Assembly: GCA_933228675.1 (NCBI GenBank)
Contig: OW121741.1
Span: 41,464,580-41,528,579, forward strand
DNA: 64,000 nt
From: Stomorhina lunata
Lineage: Eukaryota; Arthropoda; Insecta; Diptera; Rhiniidae
Direction: 5' to 3'
Positions 33,390-44,534 of the stretch are shown in pieces; within the stretch, counting starts at the first letter, position 1; each line of letters begins with the position of its first letter. Below the pieces are notes generated by a model that worked only from the letters and a program-made list of their open reading frames with translations, was not told where the DNA came from and did no database searches. Made by a program: the position numbers and the translations under genes.

Positions 33390-33928
33390 AAAATTTTGAA
33401 AAATTCCCATAAAAACGTAATATTTGAAATTTTCCCATAAAAATGGGTAATTTTAAAAATTTTCTTGTAAAAATGGGAATGTTTGAATATTCTTTTTTAA
33501 AATGTGAAATTTTGAAAATTTCCTATATAAATGGGAAATTATAAAAATTTTTTGTTAAAATGGGAAAATTTGAAAATTTCACATAAAAAAGGGAAATTTT
33601 GAAAATTTCCCATAAAAAGGGAAATTTTGAAAATCTACCATAAAAAAGGGAAATTTTGAAAATTTCCCATAAAAAGGGAAATTTTGAAAATCTACCATAA
33701 AAAGGGGAAATTTTGAAAATTTCCCATAAAAAAGGGAAATTTTGAAAATCTCCCATAAAAAAGGTAAATTTTGAAAATATCCTATAAAAAAGGGAAAATT
33801 TGAAAATTTCCTATAAAAAAGGGAAATTTTGAAAATTTCCCATAATAAAGGGAAATTTTGAAAATTTCCCATAATAAAGGGAAATTTTGAAAAATTCCCA
33901 TAAAAAGGAAAATTTTGAAAATTTCCCT
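33390..33928. repeat. 27-bp palindromic minisatellite, about 19-20 units
   Basis: Unit 'gggaaattttgaaaatttccc' plus 'ataaaa'. The 21-bp core is a palindrome except for its single central base, so each unit can form a 10-bp hairpin. Units at the low-coordinate end are more diverged than those at 33590-33925. Long minus-strand frames (FSKFPF-type) simply translate the repeat. Confidence 0.9.
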
Positions 33929-33929
33929 T

Positions 33930-33983
33930 GATGCAATCTTAATATGCTGATTGTACCTCCGAATCGTTTTGATTGTAGATATA
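33930..33983 (-). repeat. Family 1 fragment
   Basis: Matches an internal family 1 segment ('gcaatcttaatatgctg' to 'gattgtagatata') and stops where the next family 1 copy begins. Confidence 0.6.
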
Positions 33984-35061
33984 ACAAGTAAGAGTGTTAT
34001 ATTTGGCTGTGCCGAATCTTATGTGTATACCCACTATCAAGTTGTGTTAAATTTAGAAACAGGGTGCAGCTAATTCAAAATCTGGACCAAAACTGAAAAA
34101 ATCGCTAAGCTTATTGCTATTGTTGGTAAAACCTTTGGACTAAATTCGGTTGCCGTAGCTTTATAGTTCAACATTTAAAAATATTTTATTGGTTTCCCCA
34201 GTATTTACTTTGATCAAAATTCGGTCTCATAACCGGATATAGTTTTACATTCATAAGTTGTTAAATACTTTTCGTTGTGATTAATATGTAGTTAGGCTTA
34301 AGACGTTAACAGTAATATGGCAGGTCCATATATTTCGTTAATAGTTCCTAATGCATTCATCGTATATAAAGCCTGGGCTGAATATTGATTGCTGCCTATC
34401 TAATTTCATAGGTGCAATCTTAATATAATGAATGTACCTCCAAATCTTTTTGATTGTAGATATAAAAAGGGGATGTTATATATATAGGAATTATAGCCAA
34501 ATGTTTTCCGATTATAACAAAATTTTACACACTGGCTGGTATTTATATAAAGCTTGTTTTTGCAAAATAAATTCAAAGTTTGTAATTTAGCTGGCCTTTG
34601 CTATATTTTTTTTGGTTTCCGGGAGTGTTTATTTATATGAAATCTATAGTCAGATATGGACCGATTCCTATAAAATTTGAATTTTATACTGACGAATAGT
34701 TGCATAAAACTTCCCTATTTTAAATTTTTTGGTCATAGCTATTACAATTGTATTCAATTTATTAGAATTCATGTGTTTCCCGGGGCGGGGTTATATAGGA
34801 GCTTTAACTAAATGTTAACGGATTTTGTTCATATTTATTACGAAACTTTCTCAAGATATTGAAAATACTTTTATAAAATTTTGTCCCTCTAGCTCTTTTC
34901 GTTAAGGCGATATCGATCTTTTATCTGACGGACAGACGGACATAAACCCCTTTTCTTTTTGTATTTTTGTGTTTCCGCAAGTTTTTTGTATGGGAGCTAT
35001 ATGTGAACTGATATCGATAAAATTTATTTATACCGTCGAGTGCTTATATAAAACTTCTAAT

Positions 35062-36240
35062 GGGTGTTTTTTTTTAGAGGTATAGAACTTCGAATTGAAA
35101 TAAAACACAAGAAAATCGTTTTAATGTCCATCAATTTGGCTTTATTGGAAGGATCATTTTATGCCATTAATGTTTAAATATGATTTCGGGCATGTGGCCG
35201 CCGCGGCTGGCTCGAATAAAGCCAATTCTACAGGTCCAATTTTCAACTACTTTTTCGAGCATATGGGGCCGTATGTTGGCAATAACGCCACGAATGTTGG
35301 CTTCCAAGTCCCCTAACGTTTCTGGTTTGTTGGCGTAGACGAGCGACTTCACATATCCCCAAAGAAAATAATCCAGTGGTGTCAAATCGCACGATCTTGG
35401 TGGCCAATTGACAGGTCCATTCCGCGAAATTATGCGCTCATCGAATGTTTCCTTCAATAAATCAATTGTGACGTGCGCTGTGTGGCATGTAGCGCCGTCT
35501 TGTTGGAACCACAACTCATCCACATTCATGCCATCCAAACAGTCAGTTTTTGTGGATGTAATGGCGTCTCAAGGGTCTCATGTGGATTCTCTTCACTCCA
35601 AATGCGGCAATTTTGATTGTTGACGTAGCCATTCAACCAAAAATGAGCCTCATCACTGAACAAAATTTTGCGATGAAAATCAGCATCGAGATCAATCTCA
35701 TTTTCTGCCCATACAACAAAATCACGACGCATTGCATGGTCTCGCGGCTTTAATTCTTGCACAAGCTGGATCTTGTAAGGTCGCAAGCCAAGATCTTTGC
35801 GCAAAATCTTCCATAAAGTTAATGGACAAAGCTCCAATTGCTGTGCACGGTGGCGAATCGATTCATTCGGGTCCTCTTCAACACTTTGATCTACAGCGGC
35901 AATTGTTTCTTCGGTGCGCACTATTCGACGTCGCTGCGGATGCGTATTATCACATAGAGTAAACGTAGTGCGAAAACGATCCATGGTTAACCGAATTAAT
36001 TGCTCTGATGGACGATTATGTCGACCATAAAATGGACGGAGCTTGCGGTAAACTTCGCGAACTGAACCATTATTTTCGAAATAAATTTGCACGATTTGCA
36101 AGCGTTTTTCTTTTGTCAACCTGTTCATGATGAAATGGCAAACCAAACTAAATATTAATCACTTGACAGCTGACAAAATGGCCGCCAGTTAAAAAAGTGA
36201 TGCCAACTTAAAGTTCTATACCTCAATAAAAAACACCCGA
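35062..36240 (-). mobile_element. DD41D mariner element (internally deleted)
   Basis: Inverted ends 'gggtgttttttttta' with 'gaggtatagaactt' at the left, and 'aagttctatacctc' with 'aaaaaacaccc' at the right. It lies at a TA-rich point of family 1 sequence ('cttcta/taccaaat') that is uninterrupted in other copies. It carries a broken transposase (35167-36146). Confidence 0.8.
35167..36146 (-). pseudogene. DD41D (rosa-like) mariner transposase, deleted and frameshifted
   Basis: The N-terminal part (36128-35526) has the helix-turn-helix DNA-binding region, with MNRLTKEKRLQIVQIYF at the start and RHRAQQLELCPLTLWKILRK as the second HTH, then catalytic FSDEAHFWLNGYVNNQNC. It runs to LTVW and then loses frame. 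The C-terminal part (35535-35167) resumes at GMNVDELWFQQDGATCHTA with NWPPRSCDLTPLDYFLWGY. Compared with the copy at 56779-57853, roughly 45 codons between the first and second aspartate are missing. The second and third aspartates are 41 residues apart, the spacing of DD41D elements. All three catalytic residues remain, but the protein cannot be made. Confidence 0.8.
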
Positions 36241-36597
36241 TATATACCAAATTGTATTATCAAATCTGTTATAATTTGTTATTTATTAGCAAATAAGCGA
36301 TTAGCCTAGACGAGGTTGTTCGGAAGCTATGGTCATATGTGAACCAATTTTGCCCGAATTCAATACAAAAATTTTCCAAAAAAAATAAAAAGAATATGAA
36401 GAATATATGTCAAATTTCAGTGAGGTTTTATGGTGCCGATAACTGACAGACAGGTAGACGGACATCGCTCAATCGTCTTAGAATTTCATAAGAATTTAGA
36501 ATATATTTCAATTTTAGTTTCTGAACTAATATTAAGGAAATTACAAACGGAATGACTATCTCAATATACTCCCATTCTTTCTGATGGTGGGTATTAA

Positions 36598-36955
36598 AAT
36601 TAAGAAAATTTTTGAAAATTTGTTTAAGCTTGAGAAATAAAATGTTATCTTATTTCTTGAGAAGCCCTAAAAAATTTTGAGAATCAAGCTAAATCAAGCT
36701 CCCTTGATACTTGACGTCTTTTAAATCTAAGTTTATAAAATTAAGCAGACTTTGAGTCTCTTATGAAACTCGATACCTATATGGATGTTCTTGGTATTTT
36801 AAAAAACCCATAATTTTCAAAAAAATCGAGATGGTTTCAAATATTTTTGTGCCATTCACGAAGATACCAATCAAAAATTTTATCTTTTATATATTCTAAA
36901 GGATTAATATATGGTAAATTTTTCTATAAACATTACATATTAAAATTTTGTCCTC
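36598..36955 (-). repeat. Dispersed repeat related to 15640-15870
   Basis: 36690-36940 resembles the reverse complement of 15650-15870 (shared 'gatacctatatggatgtt'-type and 'attcacgaa' blocks). It lies between the Helentron-like element and the start of the duplicated flank. Copy 2 lacks it. Confidence 0.5.
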
Positions 36956-38175
36956 TAGAAAATTTAGACCATATGAAAGTGACAACTTTTTTCCCTGTAA
37001 GTTTGTGAAAATATGTCACTATAATGGAGCTGCGCTAATTGTCACAAATGGAAATTAATTTACACTATTTGTGGGAGAAATTGCATTGTATTCAATAATT
37101 TTTGCATGATAAATTATGCTTTTGCAACAAAGTTATGTTGGCCTTGTCATAATTCATTATAATAAAAAAATGCACTATGGGAATAGCAAAAGTATTTTAT
37201 TTTAAAAAGAATATTTTTCAAAAATTATGCGATATCAAACAGTTAACTAAAAAGCTTTACTAAAAAGGTTTATCAACAGTTTTTGACATCAAACATTTAA
37301 TTAAAAAGTTTAATTGTAGTGTATTGCACTAAGATCCCAGTTTATTACAATTATTTATTATTGTAATAGTTTTTTTGATAAAACCAAAAAATGTTGGTGG
37401 GGAAACCTATTCTCGACGCGTTTCGATGTTTGGTTAGGCCATCTAATCAGGAGGATTATTCCTAATTCTATACAGAGCGAAAACAACACATTATGTATTA
37501 TTTGAGGGACTGAATAAATACGAATTATTATTTACATTAGTGTATTGCACTAGGTTCCCAATTTATAACAATTATTTAGCTTTTTTAAATATACAAAGAC
37601 TTAAATATTTTTTTATAGTAGGTTTTTTATACAGTCGACTCCCGATAAATCGTAATCACAAGGGACTTAACATTCAAAACGATTGCCTTTGAAGCAAATA
37701 TGCCACAAAATACAGTTTCTCGGGTTGGTAAGAAGGAAGTACACATAATGATTTCGGCACCATTAAAAGAAAACCGCTGTCTATTTGCGGAAAGGGTATT
37801 TCTGATTTTAATAAGGCAACAAAATTGTATGTCTTCTAGAGAAAAATCCTAACTTGTCCAACAGAAAATCGTCATATAAAGAAGTATACTATGTACTTTG
37901 TTTCCGCCATTTTGCTAAACATTAAACTTGACAGTTCTTATTTGGCAGTCGCACGGTGGCTCAGAATCAATTTTCATTGGACAAAACCTAAATTTTTTCA
38001 TGACATAGATTTTAAGAATTTGTATGTCATTAGAAAGAAACCACATCAAAACTAAGGTAGCCAAAAAATTTTGTCAAAATATACGCAGTAGTAGGCGTGG
38101 CAAAGCTGCTAAAAGCAACGATTTTAAGTTAATTTATAAATGTAAAGATTGTGATATTTATTCTCATATTAATTA
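36956..38175 (+). repeat. Segmental duplication, flank 1 (distal part)
   Basis: Matches 58441-59350: same order of 'aatttagaccatatgaaa', 'ggagctgcgctaattgtcac', 'gtgtattgcacta' and 'agaaaaatcctaacttgtcc'. Flank 1 has an extra ~290 bp around 37255-37560, including a near repeat of the 'gtgtattgcacta' segment. A CAGTCGACTCCCGATAA-like sequence at 37632 resembles a pogo-type terminus but has no partner. No gene seen. Confidence 0.75.
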
Positions 38176-39473
38176 AAGAGTGCTCTAAATAAAATTTGTA
38201 GTTGGATTTTCTTAAATAAAAATCAAACCTTTTAATATAAAAACTCTACAAAATACGCAAATATAATGACATATTATACAAAATCATTTAGCATTAAAAT
38301 GTTTACTTAGTACTCGGGTTTTGCAAAATTATCTACTTTTTTCGGAAACCCTCCCATTAAAGATTTTACAGTTGCTTCTGATACCTTTTTGGAGCATGTG
38401 GTCCACCTGCGCTTAAAATGGGACATGTTCTTGGAAATCTTTCCTGTGTTCTTCAATTCCTTTTTTACCAGAGCCCAATACCTTTCCACAGGCCGAAATT
38501 CTGGACAGTTAGGTGGATTTGCCTCTCGTGGTACAAAAATGACATTATTCTTTGAGTACCACTCAAGTGCCTTTTTTCCATAATGGCATGATGCCAAATC
38601 GGGCCAAAAAAATGTAGTCACTATGTGCTCTCTTAAAAAGGGTATCAACCGTTTTTGTAGACACTCCTTTATATAAATTTCTGTGTTTATTGTGCCAGAT
38701 GCCACAAATACTTTACTTCTTTTGCCACAACTGCAAATAGCTTGCCACAGGAGAAACTTCTTAGGGAATTTTGTTTGTTTTTTTGTGCGAAACTCTTGCC
38801 GAACATTGCCCCGTTTATCAGCAACATAAAAATCTTGACCAGGAAGTTGAGAAAAGTCTGCCAGTACGTATGTTTCATCATCCATCACACAACAGGTGTA
38901 TTTTTTTATAAAATCAGACTTAAATTTTTTCGCTCGTTTTTTTGCTTCTAAGTTCTTTATAGCATCGCGATCTGGAACCTTTTGGACTTTGTATGTCTTC
39001 AGTCCAGCATAAGCTTTGACTCTATGTGCAAAATTCGTAGAACATTTCACCGTACGAGCTGCTTTTCTTAAAGAAGTGTTAGGCGCTCTTCGAAAGAGTC
39101 GCTCGACTTCTTTTGCCTTACCAATATCTGTAGGACCTTTTTTCCTCCCTGATCCAGGTTTTCTTTCAATGCTCAGGTTCTCCTTATACCGTCTGATGGC
39201 ATTAGAAACCGTTCGAGGGTCAACTTTCAAATTTTTAGCTATTTTTTTAAAAGTCCATGACGGATTTTTTTGAAAAGTTTTAATTATATTTTCACGAACT
39301 TTTTTTTCGCAGTCCATTTTGATTAAAATAACTATTGAAAATTAATAATTTCTATAATAATAGTATCTGACATATCTATAGAAACTAACTTGATCAAAAA
39401 ATAAATTATTTCTTGCACTACGGATAAATTTTGTCTAAAATAGTAAATGCATATTTTTTTTTAGAACACTCTG
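38176..39473 (-). mobile_element. DD37E Tc1/mariner-type transposon, apparently complete
   Basis: Ends are AGAGTGCTCTAAATAAAA and, inverted, AGAGTGTTCTAAAAAAAA. TA flanks both sides (38174-38175 and 39474-39475). The duplicated flank near 59350 reads straight through ('catattaat TA cgatttattg'), an empty site. It contains one intact transposase gene. Length about 1.3 kb, normal for the group. Confidence 0.9.
38307..39317 (-). CDS. DD37E-type Tc1/mariner transposase, intact
   Basis: Complete 336-aa frame from ATG (39317) to stop (38307), the only full-length transposase in the window. Residues 1-60 form a first helix-turn-helix (FKKIAKNLKVDPRTVSNAIR) with a basic GRKKG hinge; residues 60-115 hold a second (TSLRKAARTVKCSTNFAHRV). 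The catalytic domain has MDDETYV (about residue 146), WPDLASCHYGKK (about 237) and RPVERYWALVK (about 276). The second aspartate and the glutamate are 37 residues apart, fitting the DD37E group known from insects. Such enzymes cut at element ends and insert at TA. It sits between matching terminal repeats, so recent activity is plausible. Confidence 0.88.
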   Translation of the reverse strand: MDCEKKVRENIIKTFQKNPSWTFKKIAKNLKVDPRTVSNAIRRYKENLSIERKPGSGRKKGPTDIGKAKEVERLFRRAPNTSLRKAARTVKCSTNFAHRVKAYAGLKTYKVQKVPDRDAIKNLEAKKRAKKFKSDFIKKYTCCVMDDETYVLADFSQLPGQDFYVADKRGNVRQEFRTKKQTKFPKKFLLWQAICSCGKRSKVFVASGTINTEIYIKECLQKRLIPFLREHIVTTFFWPDLASCHYGKKALEWYSKNNVIFVPREANPPNCPEFRPVERYWALVKKELKNTGKISKNMSHFKRRWTTCSKKVSEATVKSLMGGFPKKVDNFAKPEY

Positions 39474-40161
39474 TATGATTTCTTGAGAACAATTATTGAT
39501 AATGGGCTGCGATTTTTTGGTTTTGTTGGATGGATGGGGGTTCGAAATTCATTAAATTGCTGTAGTACTATTCTTAGTGTGTTGATTAGGTCAAAACAAG
39601 ATCGGTTCTCTCTAAACGCAAATTGATTTTTGCGTAGAATTACTCGACTTAGTATTTCGTTCGGAATCGGAAGAAATATTATACCCATGTAGTTATTGTA
39701 GTCTTTGAAATCACCCTTTTTTGGTATTTTAACTAGTATACCTTCATTCCAGGAGGTTGGCAGAGTATATTCTTTTACGTACAAATGGGTACCACAATCT
39801 TGCTGATCCTTCAACATCACATAAAAGAATGTCCGCTGAGATATTGTCATTGCCCGGGGCCTTGTTGTGCTTAAGGATTTTAATTGTGTTCTTCACTTCT
39901 TGTTTTGTTGGTGGATTGTCTTATTATGCACTTCCGTCAGTGGTTTCAATCCAATAGGACTGTTTAATGTTGACTTAAAGTGCTTCATCCAATTTATTAA
40001 TTGTTTATTCGGGATTGAGAGAAGTGTGCCGCTACTACTCAAGATAGGACTGATTGTTGATATATTGTATAAGGTCTTCATGTCACCTTCACTAGCAGCC
40101 GAATCAGCTTGGCTCGCTTGCTCATCTATCCACATTCTCTTGTCCCTCCTTGCAGACTTTT
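39474..40161 (-). pseudogene. RTE-like LINE: linker and RT fingers (flank 1)
   Basis: Minus-strand reading from 40135 gives the endonuclease-RT linker (SQADSAASEGDMKTLYNIST and IPNKQLINWMKHFK). From 39850 it gives LPTSWNEGILVKIPKKGDFK and NQFAFRENRSCFDLINTLR with NEFRTP, the RT fingers. The same LINE is present, shorter, at 59470-59635 in flank 2, so the insertion predates the duplication. It continues at 42139 across a Helentron-like insertion. Confidence 0.65.
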
Positions 40162-42139
40162 TATACCCACCATCAAAAAGAATGGGGGTATATTGAGATT
40201 GTCGTTTGTAATTTCCTTAATCTTGGCTCAAAAACCAAAATTAAAGTATATTCTGAATCCTTGTGAAATGCTAAGACGATTGAGTGATCTGTCTGTCTGT
40301 TGTCCGCACGATAAAACCTTAACAAAAGGATATAGGTCACTGAAATTTGCCACAAATATTCTTCATTCCTTGGAAAATGTTGATATTGAAATCGGGCAAA
40401 ATCGGTACACGTTCGACCATAGCTCCAGTATTACCTCGTCTAGGCTAATCGCTTATTTGCTAATAAATGACAAATTATAACAGATATGACGACAAAATTT
40501 GGTATCTAGAAGTTTTACATAAGCACTACGCAGCATATAAAATTTCATAGAAATCGGTTCACATTTAACCATAGCTCCCATACAAAAAACTTACGGAAAC
40601 AGCCTAAATTCCACCTGAAATACACTTAAATGGCAATAAATGATAAACTGTGATAGCTTTGGCCACTAAATTTAGCACAAGGAAGTCTTATGTGAATGCC
40701 AGCCAGTAGGCAAAATTTTGTTATAATCGGTCACTATTTGACCATAGCTCCCATATAAAAACTCACGGAAACACAAAAATACAAAAAGAAACAAGTAAGA
40801 AAGTGCTATAGTCGGTCAAGCCCGACCATACGATCCCCTTCACCACTAAGGTCAAAGGTGTTCTTTTTCCTGTATAAAGACAAATATTTGCCAAATTTTG
40901 AAATCATACAAACATATTCTCAAAACTTATACATTTAAGCTATTTCCGACATTTGGACTTATATTAGAGCTAGGTTCAAATGTGGACCGATTATCTCAAA
41001 ATGGCAAATTGATAACAGTTGTTACAAAAATTACGTGTATAAAAAATAAACTTGAAAATCTCATTATCTTCGGATTTACGAGCCTTTTAGTGAATTTTGT
41101 CTCATTTAGTGCGTTTTGAGAAAAGAATTTGTATGGGAGCTATGGTCAAATGTAGACCGATTTCAACGAAATTTAGTACAGTGATTTAAATTTACATAAG
41201 CAGTACCTATTTTAAATTTCATGAAAAAATATTGACTTTTGTGACCAATATACCAATTGCGGGAAGTGGGGAGGTACCATAAATAATGGACCAATTTTGA
41301 CAAATTTCAATGGCCATGGTCCCATTATAAAAAAAGGATCTGCGACAAATTTCATCAGATTATCTTTATAATTGCGACCTGTAGTTTGATTACAAGGTTA
41401 ACATGGGGGTCCAGCCAGATAAATCGACTCAGAAAGTGATTCTTAGCCTATTAGTATACTAAAAGGGTCTTAGACAAATATTTCTATGCGTTACATACAT
41501 CAGCACAAACTTATAATACCCTTTCCACCTATGGTGGTGAAGGCTCCTTAACAACAAGAGCTAGAGAGACAAAATTATACAAAAGTATTTTCGATATGTA
41601 TGGTTACTGAAAATGGGAGAAATCGGTCCACATTTAGTTGGAGCTTCCATATAAACTCGCCCCGGGAAACACATGAATGTTCATAAATTGAATACAATTG
41701 TGATAGCTATGACGACTAAATTTAGAATAGAAAAGTTTTATGCAACTATTGGTCAGTATATCAAATTTTATAGGAATCGGTCCATATTTGACTATAGCTT
41801 TCATATAAAAAACATGTAGCAAAGGCCAGTTAAAAGCTATTAAATTACAAACTATGGCGGCTATGGCCACTAAAAAACAAGCTTTATATAAATACCAGCC
41901 AGTGTGTAAAATTTTGTTACAATCGGTCAACATTTGGCTATAATTCTTTTATATATATATAACATCCCCTTTTTATATCCACAATCGAAAAGATTCCGAG
42001 GTACAAGCAGCATATTAAGATTGCACCAATGTCCAGACTTTATATACGGTAGATGCATTAGGAACTCCTAACAAAATATACGAACCTGTCGTATTACTAT
42101 CATCATGTTTATTCTAACTAAATAAATATTAAGCTAAAC
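40162..42139 (+). mobile_element. Helentron/DINE-like element, family 1, inside the LINE
   Basis: Starts TATACCCACCATCAAAAAGA and follows family 1 order, with a family 2 element nested at 40792-41543. It ends early near 42139, without the hairpin. Flank 2 lacks this element at the matching LINE position (after 'ccttgtagactttt', 59630), so it arrived after the duplication or was lost there. Confidence 0.7.
40792..41543 (-). mobile_element. Helentron/DINE-like element, family 2, nested
   Basis: Begins CAAGTAAGAAAGTGCTATAG with the hairpin region 'gtcggtcaagcccgac' and ends 'cacctatggtggtgaagg'. It matches 4240-5024 in reverse. Family 1 sequence continues on both sides. Confidence 0.75.
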
Positions 42140-42945
42140 CAAGTTTTTCTTTTATGATCTTTAAATCCTAGAGTTTCTTGACCCACCTCATTGTACGTTC
42201 GGGTGACACATCAAGAGATTTCATTAATGCATGTGTCACTGTTGTTTATATCATCTGGAAAACGATTTCTAATGGAAGTAAGAAATATCTTCAGTTTTCC
42301 CACATCAATTTTCAGATCTGCTTTCGCCGATTGAATTACATATATAACTAAGTGATTATCGGTGTTTATGTCTGCTACGCGTCTTGAGCGTACATCAAGG
42401 AAAGATAATCGCAACTTAGAGTTGACTAAAATATGATCAATTCGGTTCTTTGTTACGCCGTTCGGCGATATCCAAGATATTTTATGGTGTAATTGATGAG
42501 GGAAAATGGTGCTACCCTCAAACAGTTTTTTTCGCAGCATAGTTCGATCAGTCTTATTCCATTATCGTTCCTTACTCCGACACCGTGCTTGCCAATGTAA
42601 TATTGCAAGCCGGTGATGTTTGAACCTGCCATTGAAGGTCGCCCAGTATCACAGCAATGTCGTATGCACTTTACTGTTCATCCAACTGCTTAGTACATCG
42701 TAAACTTCATCTTTGTCGTTTTCAGATTGGATTTCAGTAGGAGCGTAGACATTGGTAATTATAAAATTAAGAGCTTTAGTCTTAAGAGTTATTGTCATTA
42801 GTTTCTCATCGATGGGGTACCATGCTATCATGGCTTTAGGTATTCTTTTAGATATCAAAAAGCCCATGCCCCAAAAAAAACACAGTATTTTCGCTCAGCA
42901 CTTCCCCTTACTCTGTTTATCTTATTTCTTGCACCGCCAGCTATG
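42139..42945 (-). pseudogene. RTE-like LINE endonuclease domain (flank 1)
   Basis: Minus-strand frames encode an exonuclease/endonuclease/phosphatase-type domain: GFLISKRIPKAMIAWYPIDE with NFIITNVYAPTEIQSENDKD (42867-42700) and GVTKNRIDHILVNSKLRLSF (about 42450), followed by the NTDNHLVIY tail. In live elements this nicks target DNA. Frameshifts and a break near 42640 disable it. The equivalent in flank 2 (59640-60396) is better preserved at its N-terminus. Confidence 0.7.
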
Positions 42946-43174
42946 ATTATCATATGATATGGTTGAAGGTTATCATATGATCGGGCTTGGTCGTCTATAA
43001 AATTGTAAATAAAAAGCCAAATTTATATACTTCTATATCTTAAGTAAAAATGACCCATAGTGCTGTAGTGATATGTGGAGTTTACAAAATATTTACACAT
43101 TTTTAGCTCGATATTATGAGTAATACAATTGAAATCATTAAGAACTGTCGCTTCTAAGAGTTAACACCTAAATA
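42946..43174 (+). promoter_or_regulatory. Conserved upstream region of Or67d copy 1
   Basis: 43000-43174 is strongly similar to 62795-62943 upstream of copy 2 ('aatgacccatagtgctgta', 'ttagctcgatattatgag', 'gagttaacacct'). No clear TATA box; the promoter is inferred to lie here because it is the only shared upstream sequence next to the start codon. 42950-43005 is a family 2 scrap also found at 61175-61230. Confidence 0.45.
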
Positions 43175-44502
43175 ATGTCCGGGATATATTCACTTCAAGC
43201 TGTTAAAATGTTTTCGATAACTCGAAAACTAGCCAGTTTTTGCGGTGCAGATATTGTTGCTAAAGATTATAGAATCAACTGGAGAACTGCGGTTGTATTC
43301 TTTTTAATAAATATGGTCATAGGTTGTATTTTCTATAGTAGTTATACTGATGTCGTTGAAAATGGCAACTGGTTCAATTTATTGATGAATACGAGTGTGG
43401 TGGGAATAGCTATACAGGAAAGTTGACATTTTTCTTTTAATGAACTTTTTATATTATTATATTAATGTATAAATATTAATCATATCTTTACAGGGTTATG
43501 CTAAACTTGTTCACGATATTAAGCAAAGTGATAACTTTAGATTCCTACACGATGAAATCATAACAATGTACGAAATATATGAATTGAAAGCTTTGCCTTA
43601 TAAAAGGTGTCTTAAAAGTACTCTAAAATCAGTAAACAATCTACTTAGGATAGTGCTGGCCATCTATGTTATGGCAAGTTGTGCTGTTTCTTTAATACCT
43701 ACATACGCCCGTCTTAGGCACCAGAAACATGAGTTACCTTTTCAATTTGGTCTACCATTTTTAGACCTTAATACAGATTTTGGATTTAATTTGACCGTTG
43801 CTATCCAAATGGTTTGTGTAGTTTTTGGAGCAAGTGGTAACTTTGCTGCGGATACTTGGCTCTTTATATATTGTGGTCATATACCCATGATTAAGAATAT
43901 AATAAAATGTAAATTTGATGATCTTGACAAAATCTTGGAAGAATACCCAAGAAATTTGTCAAAATCCAAAGTAGTCTTAGACGATATTTTGTTATGGCAC
44001 CAGAAATATGTGATGTGAGTATGAAGATCATATGCTAACGAAATGAAATGAATAATTTTTTCTTTTATTTTTTCTAGTTTCTGTGGAATTATTCGTGAAA
44101 CATTTTTCTGGATAATCTTTGTTCAATTTGCCGCCCAATATGTGAGTATTATCTCCACCATTGTCTGCTTAATTTTGGGTATATGGCCGCCAGCTCCAAT
44201 ATATTTAATATATTTGCTTGCTATATTTTTGACCTACAGTGCACTCGGGAACATAGTTGAAGTATCGGTAAAAACAAATTATTAACTAACTGTTTCAGTG
44301 TGTACCTTTGTCCATGTTTAAAAGTATATGTTTGTATTAGTATATAGCCATGTTTTAGTTTATTTTTATACCCTTCACCAATAGGTGAAAGGGTATTATA
44401 AGTTTGTGATTCCGTTTGTAATTTTTTTATTAGTGATCGTAGACCCCATAAAAATTATACCGATCGACTCAGAATCGGGAGGAGAATCGATTAAGCGATG
44501 TC

Positions 44503-44534
<32 letters not shown>

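Larger units (their letters stand above)
33984..36597 (-). mobile_element. Helentron/DINE-like element, family 1, split by a mariner
   Basis: Begins with CAAGTAAGAGTG and the hairpin variant ATTTGGCTGTGCCGAAT, and ends at TGATGGTGGGTATT. Continuity on both sides of 35062-36240 shows that the mariner inserted here. Without it the element is about 1.4 kb. Confidence 0.75.

Noticed and set aside
33523..33872. Minus-strand frames of 77 and 97 codons rich in NFPF/FSKF repeats
   Set aside because: They are direct translations of the 27-bp minisatellite in two frames, not a repeat protein gene.
37632..38100. pogo-type transposon suggested by CAGTCGACTCCCGATAA
   Set aside because: Only one terminus-like word per flank, with no matching inverted end and no transposase motif.
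43175..43426. Treating the 83-codon frame as a complete small protein
   Set aside because: It reads through the splice junction; receptor homology continues in exon 2 at 43494.
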